From Rhizophagus sp. LPA8_4_AMF (lineage: Eukaryota; Glomeromycota; Glomeromycetes; Glomerales; Glomeraceae), in contig JADRCO010000740.1 of NCBI GenBank assembly GCA_021464525.1, forward strand, positions 1-27,259: a stretch of 27,259 nt of DNA. The letters are read 5' to 3'. A program made the position numbers and the translations under genes. The notes below the pieces were generated by a model. The model ran no database searches. It worked only from the letters and a program-made list of their open reading frames with translations, and had not been told where the DNA came from. Shown here one piece after another: positions 1 through 14,598 of this stretch (within the stretch, counting starts at the first letter, position 1; each line of letters opens with the position of its first letter).

Positions 1-201
1 GGTTATTAAGCGCAATTGATTTCTAAAATCCGCAATATTGCGGATTTCAGAAATCAATTGAGGACCCATCCTTAGCTATAGGGCTATAGTGAAGATTTTA
101 AGCAATTTGAATGGCTACTTCACTATAACAAAGGTAAATTAATTATAAGTTTACTTAAAATTCATTATATCAAAAGTTCACTATATCAAGAGTTGACTGT
201 A
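1..201. mobile_element. right end of pogo/Tigger-like DNA element
   Basis: The terminal sequence at 177-199, read inward on the minus strand, starts CAGTCAACTCTTGATATAGTG, and a TA dinucleotide (200-201) follows it outside. CAGT-type ends with TA target sites are typical of the pogo/Tigger branch of the Tc1-mariner superfamily. The same style of end occurs on the 648-bp element at 22048-22695. Several TTCACTATA-like motifs lie inside (near 90, 120 and 165-180). They resemble the repeated subterminal motif of the second element. The left end and any transposase lie outside the window, so this may be a MITE or the tail of a longer copy. It abuts the remaining 5' part of hAT-1, so it probably inserted into that element. 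Confidence 0.6.
13..60. repeat. 48-bp near-perfect palindrome
   Basis: Bases 13-36 and 37-60 are reverse complements except for one pair (A at 25 against C at 48). The centre reads CGCAATATTGCG. The palindrome ends in CAATTG on both sides. It could fold into a cruciform or hairpin with no loop. It lies inside the pogo-like end but is not its terminal repeat. Confidence 0.9.
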
Positions 202-1381
202 TTTAAAATTTAGCAAAATGAAGGAGACTTTCTACATCAAAAGTATCAAGTTTTAACTCAGTTGGCAGCCAACAAAAATCATTAACATCATATTATCATC
301 ATCAAATATCAACAAATAATGTTCCTAGATTTGAACAATTATTTATTAGAATGACAGTATCTAATAGTCTTTTTTTCTCTTTTGTAAAGAATAAAGAAAC
401 TAAAGCATTATTTGAATTTGTTACTCCTGGATTTATTTCTTCCTAATCATAAAGCAATTGGTCATAGAATCTTAAAAGTTGCAGCTAAATCTTTTCAATA
501 TAATATTGTAAAAATTGTAGCAAATGATAAAGATGGTATTATGGCAGTCTTTGATGGCTGGACAAATGTAAAAATGGAGTAATTATAGGATGTAGTATTC
601 ATTACATTAAAAGGACAACCTTTGGTTTAAGAAGCATATGAAATAAGTGCTGAACAATCTTGTACAACTGATGTTATCTAACATATAGAAGAAATAATAG
701 AAGACGCAAAAAACAAAAATATTTGTATAAAAGTATTTGTCTCAGATTCAGCAGGCAAATATATAGCAGCAAGGTAAACATTATTATAATATTTATTAGT
801 ATATATTAATAAAAAAATAATTTAACTTTATTTTTTCTAGACAGCAAATGAGAAGAAAATATCCAAGTAAAATTTTTTTACTATGTATGACACATCAACT
901 GAAATAAATCTTGTTTTGGGTGATATTTTTAAAGAGAAAGAATTATATCAAAGAATATTGAAGGAAGCAGTCCAATTAGTTGCTTATTTTAATAAATCAG
1001 TATATTTTACAGAAAATCTTTGTGATGAACAAATAAGAATTTATAATAAACACATATGTTTAGCACCTTCAGGAGATACTTGATGAAACAGTTATTACTT
1101 TTGTTATTATTCAATTTTAAAAACTTAAGCAGCATTAAAGGTAAATATTATTAATTTAATAAATATTTTTATATTAATATAAAATAATATTTAAATTTTT
1201 TTATTAAAGTTTATTTTAGCAAAGTTCAATCCACATTAGACTAATGTAACTTGTCAAAATAAAATACCTTCAACATCTGCAGATAAATCTTCAAGCCAAA
1301 ATGGTGACTGAAAACTTTCTGATGATATTGCTAATACTATAAATGATTCAGAATTTTGGTTGACCCTTTTTTTTACTACAA

Positions 1382-1781
1382 CATATGGGTTCTTTGCAAT
1401 AGAAAGGGGGAAAACTACTAAATAAAAATTTTTTTAATTAATGCTAATTCTGGACAAATTACAATTAATGTTGCTTGCCAAAACTAATTTTTTAAAATTT
1501 AAGTTTTGGCAAAATTAAATTCAAAACTATTTTTTATAGTAAAGGTAATTGGTAAAACTATTTTTTATGTTTCCTAAACTCATTTAAAGTTTAGAAAAGT
1601 TTTGGATTAATTAGTTTTTTCATTAAAAATAAAGTTATTAAGTTTCAGATTTTAACAAAACTTCGTTAAATGAGTTTTGGCAAGCAACACTAATTACAAT
1701 ATTTGAAGCATATTTAGTATATAAATATAAATTTAATTTTTTTGGTAGTTTTCCCCTTTTCTATTGTAAAGAGCCCATATG
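1382..1781. mobile_element. MITE with about 35-bp terminal inverted repeats, inserted in hAT-1
   Basis: The left end starts CATATGGGTTCTTTGCAATA and the right end, on the minus strand, starts CATATGGGCTCTTTACAATA. The match continues through a GGGGAAAACTAC block, with mostly transition differences. It splits the hAT-1 reading frame between the FW-LTLF part and the NKLQ part of the transposase. Its own target duplication is not resolved: CATATG is palindromic, so either CATATG or the inner TA could be the duplicated site. It has no coding capacity. A second MITE sits inside it. Confidence 0.75.
1466..1692. mobile_element. 227-bp hAT-type MITE nested inside another MITE
   Basis: The ends are TAATGTTGCTTGCCAAAACT on the left and, read from the right, TAGTGTTGCTTGCCAAAACT: 19 of 20 bases match and the single difference is A/G. 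Exact 8-bp direct repeats ATTACAAT flank it at 1458-1465 and 1693-1700. An 8-bp duplication and a TAGTG-like start are hallmarks of hAT elements. The interior is AT-rich with no ORF. Confidence 0.85.
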
Positions 1782-2667
1782 CTTTATCTACTGTGTGGCT
1801 TTTAAATAAATTACAGAAGAATACTACGTGATTGTTTGAAGTAACACATTATTTTGCAAATACTATTAAGATTTTTGAAAATCATTAAGATTCTGATTTT
1901 AGTTCACGAATGGTTGAAAGAATTGAAAAACGTTGGAAGGAGTGGGAGCAGTTGCTTCTTATTCTTTCTATTGTTTTTCACTCCCATTACAAATTAGAAA
2001 ATTTTCAAGTTACAAATAATAATTTAATATAGACTCATATAAGAAAATAGTTAAAATACTATTATCAAGTTTTTTTTAATTCCCGTCCTTTGTCAATTGT
2101 AGCTAAAATGATTTTATATAAACATGGTAAAAATTCTTATGACCTTGAACCATTTTTACAATTTAAAGGTAATTTGGTAAATTATTGGGAATCTACAGCT
2201 GGTATTGGAGCAAAATTAGCAAAAGTTGCAATACACATATATGGTGTTTGTATTAGCTCAACATCTGTTAAAAGATTGTGAAGCAGTATGGGTTTTCTTC
2301 ACACAAATAGGTAATATAAATTAAAGGTATATTTTATATTAATATTTATTTTATTTATTACATAAAAATTTAATTTACAGTATGTTATTTAATATTTTAA
2401 AGCAAAAAAATATTAGATATAAATCAGATTTAAAGTAATATACTTTATCGTCATCAAAAAAAAATGCAAAAGAATTAGATACTAAAGTTTAGCATTTACG
2501 TATAGTAATACCAATTATTGAAGATGATAATATAAATAATCCTGAATTTAATAATTTAACTAATGATGATTTGTTAGTTAGTGACAATGATAATGGTGAA
2601 AATGAAAGTAATAATTTGACTTTAAATGACCTATCTGAACCTTATATTGAAGAACAAGAACAAGAAT

Positions 2668-5457
2668 TAGTGTGTAATTTTGGCAGTGCAAATGTACGTG
2701 CTTGCACATGACTGGTGATTTTCCGCATATACTACCTTTTTAAAGTGTGTGCAATTCTGCATTGCACACAATTTTGCACATCCCATACAGTTGTACACAA
2801 CTGCGCACAATTTTGCACTATGAGATTATCATTTTTAATCTTATAAATCTATCCAATTTTATTCATCTTCATATGATTTTTTTTTTATTTTAAATAATTG
2901 AATTACATTTTTTATTTCAAAATAAGATTATGGATAAATTTTTGGGACTTAATGAAACATAATCAGAAACTCCTAGTGATATAAATGGTTCGGAAATTCC
3001 TGGTGGTCCATTAAAAACAAAAAAAAAAAATAAAGATAAAAGTACTCCAGCAGTTAAAAAACCAAAACTGCTACTGCTCCAAAAAAAAAATAGCATACCA
3101 TATATGGTGATTGGTTAAAATATCATAATATTAATGGGAAAGTTTTGATGTTTTATACTTGGTATGATAAAGCAGGTTATACTAATCAATTAGCTAAAGG
3201 ATGTGGTACTTACAAAAAAGACTTAGTTGATAGACATGTTAAGAATCAAGAACATACATTTTTGGAAAAGGCGAGAAAACCAATCAGCTAAATATAATGC
3301 AAAGTTTATTTTATCATGTAACTAATGATAAAGAAAAAACAAACAATGTTTATATTTTTCAGCTAAAAACCATCTTTCGCTTAATCTTTATCCTGATTTA
3401 TGTAATTTAGTGTTAAATTACAATAATTTAAAAAATACTACACCATCACTTCTTCAATTTCCACCACTTTCTTCGTTAAACTAACCTGTTAATACTTCTC
3501 CATATGGATCATATAATAATCCAAAATATGCTGAAAATTTGAAAAAGCAATTTTTTATGTTATAGAAAAAGCAGTGATCGATGAAATTAAAGTTTCTGAG
3601 CAATAGAGTATTTTAATTGATAAATCAACAACAATAACTAATAAAAAACACTTAGTACTTGTCTCAAAACATAAAGCAAATAATGTGCTGATATTATGTT
3701 ATTTAGGTTTAATAGAATTTGATGATTGTAGTGCTAATAATATTACAACACAAATAAAAAGTTTTTTAACCAAAAAAGATTTATAAATTAATAATATTGC
3801 TCATTTTGGAAGTGATGATGCTTCTGTTATAACAGATTAGTTAAAATAGAAATAATTTAATTATAGTTAAATGTATTGATTACTTTTTTTTATTAGAAAA
3901 AATCAATGGTGTAATGGTACAATTAAAGAAGGAAAATCCATTCATAACTTCTGTTCATTATATTTCTCATAGATTTCATTTAGCTGGCTAAGATGCAGTG
4001 AAAGAAGTGGTATATTTTAAAGAATATGAAGCTATTTGCAAACAACTATATAAATATTTTAGTGGATCATACAAACAAATGCAAAATCTGAAGCTTATGC
4101 AATATATTAATAAAGATCCACAACTTACTATATTGAATATTATTAGTACCTGATGGTTATCTATGTCAAATATTGTACATAATCTCCATTAAGTTATTTT
4201 TTCTGTTATTGATGCTTTTAATGATGATACAATTAATGCAGAAAATCCTAAAGATAAAATTCAGGCTATTTAATTAATTAATAATATTGACCCAAAATTT
4301 ATTATATCAATAATATTTTTAGCAGATTTAATGTATATTTTATCAAAGATAATCAAAATATTTTAACATGATTATATAGATCTTTTAGAATTGAAATATT
4401 CTTTAGAAATAACAATTTCAGCTATAAAAACACAATTTATTGGAATTGAAGAAGTTTCTCCAATATATGTAATAATTTTATATAAATATATGGTAGAAAA
4501 AAATATTGATCCTATAAATTTACCTTCCTTTATTTTAAAATTTGCTGAAGCAATTATTAATGCTCTAAAAAATCGATTTTTGGATTCAGAAATTTATAAT
4601 GCACTAAGAATTTTTGATCCCAAATTTCTACCTCAAAGAAAAAGTGATATTGCATATTATGGTGATAGTGAAATTAAAATTTTAGCAGAATATTTTGGAA
4701 ATGATCATTTTTCAACTACAGGTGAAAAATATTTTGCATATTTTAATGAAATAGAATTAAATCGAGAATGGGGATCGTTAAGCAAATAATGAAATCAATC
4801 CATGATTTTGATTTTGTTAAGGGATAGGAGCATATTTGAAATATGAAACTCATTTTATTAGTAATTATCTGTTAATTTCTAAGCTTGTTAAACTAGCCTT
4901 AATAATTCCTCTTTTTAATACCCATGTTGAATGGGTATTTTCTCATTACAAATTAACAAAGTCTAAATTAAGAAATCAGATGAATTATGACATGCTGAAT
5001 ATATATTTAATAATTTTTGCAAATGGAACTGATGATTTTCATAATTTTGAATGGAATAACCCATATAATTACTGGATAAATCAATATGTTTAGCGAGCTA
5101 ATGAATAGAATATTCATAACTTTGAACATTTTTATAATTTTTTTTACGAATTTTATAATTTTTATTCATAATTCATTAATATATAATTAATATAATATTC
5201 AATTAATAAAGAACATTCAATTTTGTAAGAAAATTAAAGTATTGTATAACTACAATTATTACATTGTACTTCTTTTTTAAAAAACTTAGTAACTAAATTT
5301 ACATAATATGGAGATAAAATTTATTTACGCACCATTAAAATTTATTCATGTATCATTTTGTAATATTTGCGTACTACCCATTACAATTTCTGCACATAAT
5401 CCTACTATATAGTGTGCGCTATCCGCACACATGTTTAAGCTTGAAAATCATACATTA
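2668..5457 (+). mobile_element. hAT-2: full-length 2.8-kb hAT element inserted in hAT-1
   Basis: Exact 8-bp direct repeats ACAAGAAT flank it at 2660-2667 and 5458-5465. The left end starts TAGTGTGTAATTTT and the right end, read inward, TAATGTATGATTTT: 11 of 14 match and all three differences are A/G. Dense GTGCAA/TTGCACA and GTGTGCG-type motifs lie within about 150 bp of the left end and again near 5390-5430. They are probably subterminal transposase-binding repeats. Taking out the element plus one ACAAGAAT copy leaves the hAT-1 frame continuous, which confirms the boundaries. The element holds one transposase pseudogene (2930-5093). About 170 bp at 2700-2870 and 360 bp at 5094-5457 are non-coding ends. 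Confidence 0.88.
2930..5093 (+). pseudogene. hAT-2 transposase remnant (zinc finger + hAT dimerisation domain)
   Basis: The start is probably ATG 2930, reading MDKFLGLNET. A TTF/BED-like zinc-finger region follows (HNINGKVLMFYTWYDKAGYT near 3125-3185, then KDLVDRHVKNQEHTFLEKA). The catalytic region includes SILIDKSTTITNKKHLVLVS near 3608-3665 and ISHRFHLAG near 3963-3990. Frames at 4391-4789 (132 codons) and 4836-5093 are open. The second carries the C-terminal hAT dimerisation motif HVEWVFSHYKLTKSKLRNQM near 4923-4980. This layout resembles hAT transposases annotated as ZNF862- or C17orf113-like. Ten or more stops and several frameshifts break it. Most stops replace expected Gln or Arg codons, for example STOP before WLSMSN near 4152 and NLH-STOP near 4190. 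No activity is expected. Confidence 0.8.
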
Positions 5458-5875
5458 ACAAGAATGAAATATATTTGTTAAAGAGTGGATTGAAGCTATT
5501 AAACGTGAAAATACATTTGATCATTTTGAAGATGAAATACTTTTAGGTGGTAAAATGGATAATGACTTTAATTTTGAAGAAAAAACAATTCATCCTGCAG
5601 ACGATCTGACAGTAAAATGGCTGTTAAAATCTTTGTTCATTTCTAATTTAGGATTTTCTGCTTATTTACAAAAAAATCAGATTTATTCAGCATTTTAAAA
5701 ATTAATTTGTATTGTATGTTTTATCTTTACAGTATTTATAACGGTAAAAATTAAATCATGTGATCATATATCGTTATGATCAAGTCATATAAATCCTTCA
5801 AAGTTAAAATGACTATATGACTAATGACTTAGTTATCAAGTCATTTAGGTTACATTCGGTCATATGCTAACACTG

Positions 5876-6359
5876 AACTGTATAGCTTATTTCAAATTAT
5901 CTGGTTTAAAAATATTGATTTTGACAATATTTTGGTATTACACTTGTATTAATAATTTATTAATCTTTACAAAAAAATTATTTAATATTTAATTGATTTT
6001 TGATACTTGTTTGACTTTTTGGATCACTTAAATGGATATTTCTTTGTTCAAAAGATAAACAAGAAATAAACCTTTATTAAAGAAAAAAAATTTAAGAAAA
6101 AACAACTTTTAAAGAGGGTTTGAAGTGTATATATATATATATTACTTACTTTTTTGAATACATTATAGTTAAAAATAAGATAGATAGATTCTTAAAAGTG
6201 GTTTGTTATAAAAAATTTATATGATTAATATGGTTATGTAAAAACATTTTCATATAATATATAGTATATAGGGAACTCTTTTCAACAATCTGCTGAACAA
6301 TAATTTTGCATAAAAAAATTTTTTTTTTCATTAAATATATCGGGTAGTTCGTCAAAACT
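5876..6359. other. AT-rich spacer, no gene seen
   Basis: Between the presumed right end of hAT-1 and the LINE remnant I see no open frame of note. It holds a short TA microsatellite (about 6128-6142) and A/T homopolymers. No terminal repeats were recognised. Confidence 0.6.
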
Positions 6360-8386
6360 AACAATACAAGAACGTTTGAGTTATCTTTTGTATACTTGCA
6401 GACCCAAACTGCTCGAAGGCTTTAAAGAAACTGAATGGCAAGATCTTTTAGCTGCAACCTACCTCATTATTGACTCTATCTTTTCGACAAAGATAGCACC
6501 TTATATTCAACACTTTAACTGTAAAGACTGATGTCTTTTATACAAAACAGTTAAAAAAGATATTAAAGAATGAATATGGAGTGACCTTGGAAGACTACAA
6601 AAAGACGGCTGACCCTACTGGGCTTGATAATACTATTATCAAAACCATCATCTATAATACCATTATAGAGGTTTTTCTCTTTGCCTATGCTGGAAATATT
6701 GATAACATCATGATGGATAAATGTAATCAGAATCATCCTGATAGCGATAATGACCCTGAATTTGGAAAGCTTGCTACATCTACCCCTGATGCTGATTTCA
6801 GTATGGTTACTGCAGACAGCAATGAGCACCAATTAAATATCAACATGACTTCTGTTAACAAAGATGATTTGTTTGTACCTGTGATATTTAAATCAAAAAG
6901 GAAATGTGAGAGAAGAAAAGTTAAGGTGCAAGTTGCAGCTGTAATTATACAACAACATCAACAACATACTGTATTACTGGACAAATTAACTGCATCTTCC
7001 TTCACTATATTACGTGTTAAAAATACCTCAAAATCTACACCTGATACACTTATGGTTGAGACCAAACTTGACGATAATTAAGACTGTCTTCAAAAAAGGT
7101 TTTAAGACAGTCAAGACTTCTAAACAAGACACAAACTATGTAATTACTGGATACAAACTGGCAGGTCCTAATATTATGAATATTTACAATATTATCATTT
7201 ACAACATTCCAACTGCTTGGATATTGCAGTATCTTCTCCAACAACTTTCAGTATGGAGATTTACTATCTCAATCAGCTATAAAACACAAAAAAAGTACTC
7301 TATAGTACGAGTTAAAATTGAGATGTTCGCTATTACACACTAAGCCTTTGATAGCAACACATGGGTTGCACTTCTGGGAAACTACTATATGCGCTAGTTT
7401 TCTGCTTCGTGAAATTTGAAAGAACAAAAATGGAGAGATCTCTTTCAAGCGGCCATTTATGATGTTTCAGCATTAATGACCCATGATTCCTTATAAGTTG
7501 ACGGCAATGTCCACCCTTTTCTTTGGGAATCTAATATTAAATCATATAAGCTAGTTAAGCTTCTGGATAGCAAAACCAAATTGATCATTTTTCTCAAATC
7601 GTAGGATAACTTAAACTCCATTATTAGAAAAAAGATCAAGTAGATAGATCAGGATCTAAAATGGGCTCGCATGCTGCTCTGACATCACTTTTTGGCAAGA
7701 GGAAATCAAATACAAACTCTTTCTTCACAATTTCTTATCAACTGAAGAAGAATCTGAAGATTGTAGTTTCTGGATTAAACACTATACCTCTTAATCCAAA
7801 AACTTTGAGCAAAAAGTTGCACGTGAATTTGAAAGATAACAAAAAGAAATCTAAAACTTTTCCAGCTTCCAAACACAAATCTTCTGAGTTGAAATATAGC
7901 AAACGGACTTTGTACATAGAAATTAAGGCTTTAAAGAAGACGCTCAAAAAGCTTATCCAGGATTGATTTGCTCTCACCACCAGCCATTTCTTTGGCTTCC
8001 TGTGGATTTATAGTAAACAGTTGTGAATTAGCAATTCTTGGGATGGATCTTTGTTTTTTTTCTTTTGCTTTTTAGTTTTATTTTCTTTATTTGTATTTTC
8101 TTTAATTATTTTTTAGATAGAATTTTTTCTTTTTGTATTTCATTCTGTTCATAACACAGCTTGTCTTTAGCAATTCTTAGACTACAAGGCGATTTCACTA
8201 AGAGCATTTAGGTTTACTCTGTGGTCACTTGTATAGATAAATAGAAGTGAGACAATGCATACATGAGGTCTCTTATGAGATGACAAGTGGTTTATTGGAG
8301 TAGAGAGCTTTTAAAGGTCTACATTTAACTCATCATGGACTTACTAATTTCAATAAATGCGTTGCTTTTACCCTAAAAAAAAAAAA
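6360..8386 (+). mobile_element. decayed LINE (non-LTR) remnant: ORF1-like region plus 3' UTR and poly(A)
   Basis: Plus-strand frames at 6581-7081 and 7014-7343 and the pieces after them read as the ORF1-type protein of Rhizophagus LINEs. They include IYNIIIYNIPTAW near 7173-7215, the aromatic/basic YSIVRVKIE near 7298-7325, then ARG/TRP-poor relics of the usual W-x-x-x-LGG and FPASWNLKER block near 7358-7420 (reads FSAS-stop-NLKEQKW). A Lys/Ser-rich tail follows at 7800-7966. The order (RRM-like core, WNLKE block, basic tail) matches that protein. No endonuclease or reverse transcriptase follows. Instead about 400 bp of non-coding DNA runs to AATAAATGCGTTG and an A12 tract at 8375-8386, like a LINE 3' end. 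It is either an internally deleted copy or a non-autonomous derivative. The 5' limit is uncertain and no target duplication was found. At least eight stops or shifts are present. Confidence 0.6.
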
Positions 8387-9088
8387 TTATACAGTATATA
8401 AATTTGGCATTACTACCAGTATGACATCTATGACATCAATTTAATATTGCTTGAATTTTCAGAATTTTAGCAAAATAAAATGTATTTAATATACTTGATT
8501 TTAATTGTAAAATTTAACTAGTCAGTAAAACTTATTTGATATTAATAATTTATATGAGATGTGGTATGCATAAATTTAAATCCTAAAAATATATATTATA
8601 TATTTACTAAGAAAATGGAAACAAATCTGTTTATTTACACAGTATCTCTTTTTATGCAAATCATCAGTGTTACAAAAAAATAATCAAAAGAGGGGCTAAT
8701 ATGTAAGAAGAATTGCATGGATTATCACAACATCATCTGTTACATTTTCTAATTTTATTATTATGTTGAATTAAAATTACAAACTTATTAAAGTAAATAA
8801 TACCGATAAATACAGTATAAGATATAAATGAATTAAATAAAGAACATAAACTCTAAGTTTTAATTACAATAAACCCTTTATCATTTTACCATATTACCTT
8901 TTCTTATTAAATCTTTTAGTAGAATTTTGTAATGTTTTTTATAATATTACTGTAATAATGTCATCTTAATTCTTATAATTACATTTACAAATTTGTAAAC
9001 AAACCATGGTAGTGTCTCTAGCATATTTAAATAAATAATCAATAATTAATGAATATTATATATTCTATATACTGTATAGTGTATACCT
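8387..9088. other. AT-rich intergenic DNA downstream of VPS34
   Basis: No coding sequence is seen. Part of it (about 8477-8590) is a copy of a repeat also present at 19645-19765. The region just downstream of the VPS34 stop has no clear AATAAA on the minus strand; polyadenylation may use a weaker AT-rich signal. Confidence 0.6.
8477..8590 (+). repeat. dispersed repeat, copy 1
   Basis: The stretch around ATTGTAAAATTTAACTAGTC and TATTAATAATTTATATGAGA aligns in the same orientation with 19645-19765 (ATTGTAAAACATAACTAGCC and TATTAATAAATCATGTGAGA) at roughly 75% identity by eye. No ORF or terminal repeats are seen, so the family is unknown. Confidence 0.6.
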
Positions 9089-12917
<3,829 letters not shown>

Positions 12918-13098
12918 CCTTTCAGTTATGTTAAATATTCAACAGAGAGAGTGAGGATAAGAAATAATGATTTATGATTTACCGAAATCATTTTTGTCTC
13001 GAATTTTGATTGGATAAGCCTAATCGAATGGCGCAGCATAACTGTAGGTACTATTATTGTTATTATTGTGCTTGATTCGTACTTTGCATAACTTAACT
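12918..13098. promoter_or_regulatory. 181-bp bidirectional promoter region
   Basis: This gap separates the divergent start codons of VPS34 (minus) and the RBMX2-like gene (plus). Both 5' UTRs and promoters must fit here unless an upstream non-coding exon exists. No convincing TATA box is seen on either strand, which suits housekeeping genes. An alternating ATTATTGTT stretch lies near 13052-13067. Confidence 0.6.
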
Positions 13099-14598
13099 AT
13101 GAAGTAAGTTCGCGACTGAAATAATTATTTTTTCTTTCATAAATTGTTTAATTTTTCACATTTCCATTTTATAGTGTAACTAAGGAAATTCATCGAATAA
13201 ATGTTGGAGAAATAGACCGAAACATTTCTACTTCGGCTTCCTGGCATGCACAGTATAAAGACTCACCTTATATTTTTATCGGAAATATACCTTATGATTT
13301 GACAGAGGGAGATATAATTACTCTTTTTTCTCAGTAAGGCCAAGGCTTTTAAATATCTAGTTAGTTTATTATAACAATAATATTTAATTACTTGATAAAC
13401 CTTTTAATGGTACCTTTATAGATATGGAGAAGTTCTCGATCTTCAATTAGTTCGAAATAAACAAACTGGCGAATCTAAAGGCTTTGCTTTTTTAAGGTAT
13501 GAAGATCAAAGAAGTACGATTTTAGCTGTTGATAACTTAAATAATTTTACGGTAAGTTTGTATGTTTAAATTAATTGCATTATCAAGCTTTTATACAAAT
13601 GGTCTCTGACTATTCTTTTCGAGCAGGGCCTATCAAATTTCCCCTTTACATAAATACCATGAAGTTTAATAAATAGTAATATATGTGGGTAACATTAATA
13701 ATTTTTTTTTTTTTTTTTAATTATCATAGCTTCTTGGTCGTACCCTACGAGTTGATCATGCAAGTGCTGAGACGAAAGATGGAGAAAAGAGAACTGGAAT
13801 GAATGCTGCTCCTCCCTTTAGAGGTGGCTATTGTTTTTTTTATACTTTTTACCATTTAAAAAATTAGTTTATTTAACCTTGATGTTTTTTCCAGGTGATG
13901 ATGAATCTATATCTGGGACGGATACCGAAGATTCGGAAAATTTCGAGGACAAAGTTGATCCAGATGATCCGATGAGAGAATATATTATCAAGAAATTAAA
14001 GAAAGAAAAAAAGAAGGCTAAAAAAAAGGCTAAAAAAGAAAAGAAAAGAAATAAAAGAAATAAAGATGAAGAAATAGGTGAAGAAAGAGAGGTTACAAAG
14101 AAAAGATCGCGATCACGAAGTAATGAGCGAGATCTTGAACAGAATAAGCGTTCTGAAAGTTATATTCGGAATAAGTCACGTTCACGTTCTAGATCAGGTG
14201 GGTATGATGTTCGGAGACATGAATATGGCCGTGATGAGCGTGCTAAAGATGGAACAACACGGGATAGGTCGCGTTCAAGATCTAAAAGTCGGTATGACCG
14301 TGGTCATGATCTAGAACGAAATTATGATAAAGAAAAAGTAGATAATAAAGATTTTAGAGGAAGAGCTTCACAATCAGATGTTGCAAGATCAGGAAGAGTC
14401 ACAAGAAGGTCACGTTCTAGATCAAAGGAAAGATATTATTCAGGGAGAAGTCATAGACAAAGACATGGTCGGTTACCCTCTCCTTCGCATCGTTATGATC
14501 GTCATGGTCGGTATGATCGGTATGATAATGGTAGAAATTATCGACGGAGTAGAAGTAGAAGCGTTGATAGAGACAGGAGAAGAAGTGAAAGATATTAG
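13099..14598 (+). CDS. RBMX2/Ist3/Cwf29-like U2 snRNP RNA-binding protein
   Basis: The family acts in the RES complex (Ist3/Snu17, Bud13, Pml1) on the U2 snRNP/Bact spliceosome and aids splicing and retention of pre-mRNA. Five exons: 13099-13103, 13175-13333, 13422-13551, 13730-13823, 13895-14598. They total 1092 nt in frame, 363 residues. The RRM covers about residues 32-112 with RNP2 YIFIGN (34-39) and RNP1 KGFAFLRY (74-81). EYKDS-like SWHAQYKDS precedes it, and YEDQRSTILAVDN and GRTLRVDHAS follow, all strongly RBMX2-like. An acidic stretch (DDESISGTDTEDSENFED) and PDDPMREYIIKKLKKEKKK come next, then a long Arg/Ser/Tyr/Asp-rich RS tail (about 190-363). The first coding exon is only 5 nt (ATGAA) before GTAAGT; joining to TGTAACTAAGG gives MNVTKEIH, which matches the family N-terminus. 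Fungal Ist3 proteins are often short (about 150-220 residues), so the RS tail is more like that of the animal protein. Confidence 0.93.

Larger units (their letters stand above)
202..5875 (+). pseudogene. hAT-1: broken BED/hAT-type transposase gene, 5'-truncated, with nested insertions
   Basis: In consecutive but shifting plus-strand frames the DNA reads as a hAT-family transposase. An N-terminal stretch with RFEQLFIRMTVSN is at 330-360. The RNase-H-like core has FDGWTNVKME near 550-578 and VFVSDSAGKYIAAR near 735-775. EINLVLGDIFKE is at 899-934. The C-terminal dimerisation region SSTSVKRL*SSMGFLHTNR is near 2255-2310. After a second hAT (2668-5457) the acidic tail resumes in the same frame (VKEWIEAIKRE near 5478-5510; TIHPADDLTVKW near 5588-5625) to a TAA at 5696-5698. 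Spliceable introns fit at about 774-840, 1141-1220 and 2311-2380. There are at least 15 in-frame stops and two or more frameshifts, so it is dead. Many stops sit where the family has Gln, Arg or Trp (GDT-stop-stop-N for the usual GDTRWN near 1075). The right end is probably GCTAACACTG at 5866-5875, preceded by repeated GTCAT motifs; the left end is lost. Family assignment is from remembered motifs. Confidence 0.8.

Noticed and set aside
202-5700. Reassigned genetic code (TAA/TAG read as Gln) to explain stops at Gln positions
   Set aside because: TGA also appears at Arg and Trp positions, frameshifts are present, and VPS34 (TAG stop) and other host genes use standard stops with none internal.
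6563-6832. 89-codon minus-strand frame
   Set aside because: Antisense to the LINE ORF1-like frame at 6581-7081, which has the family-like content.
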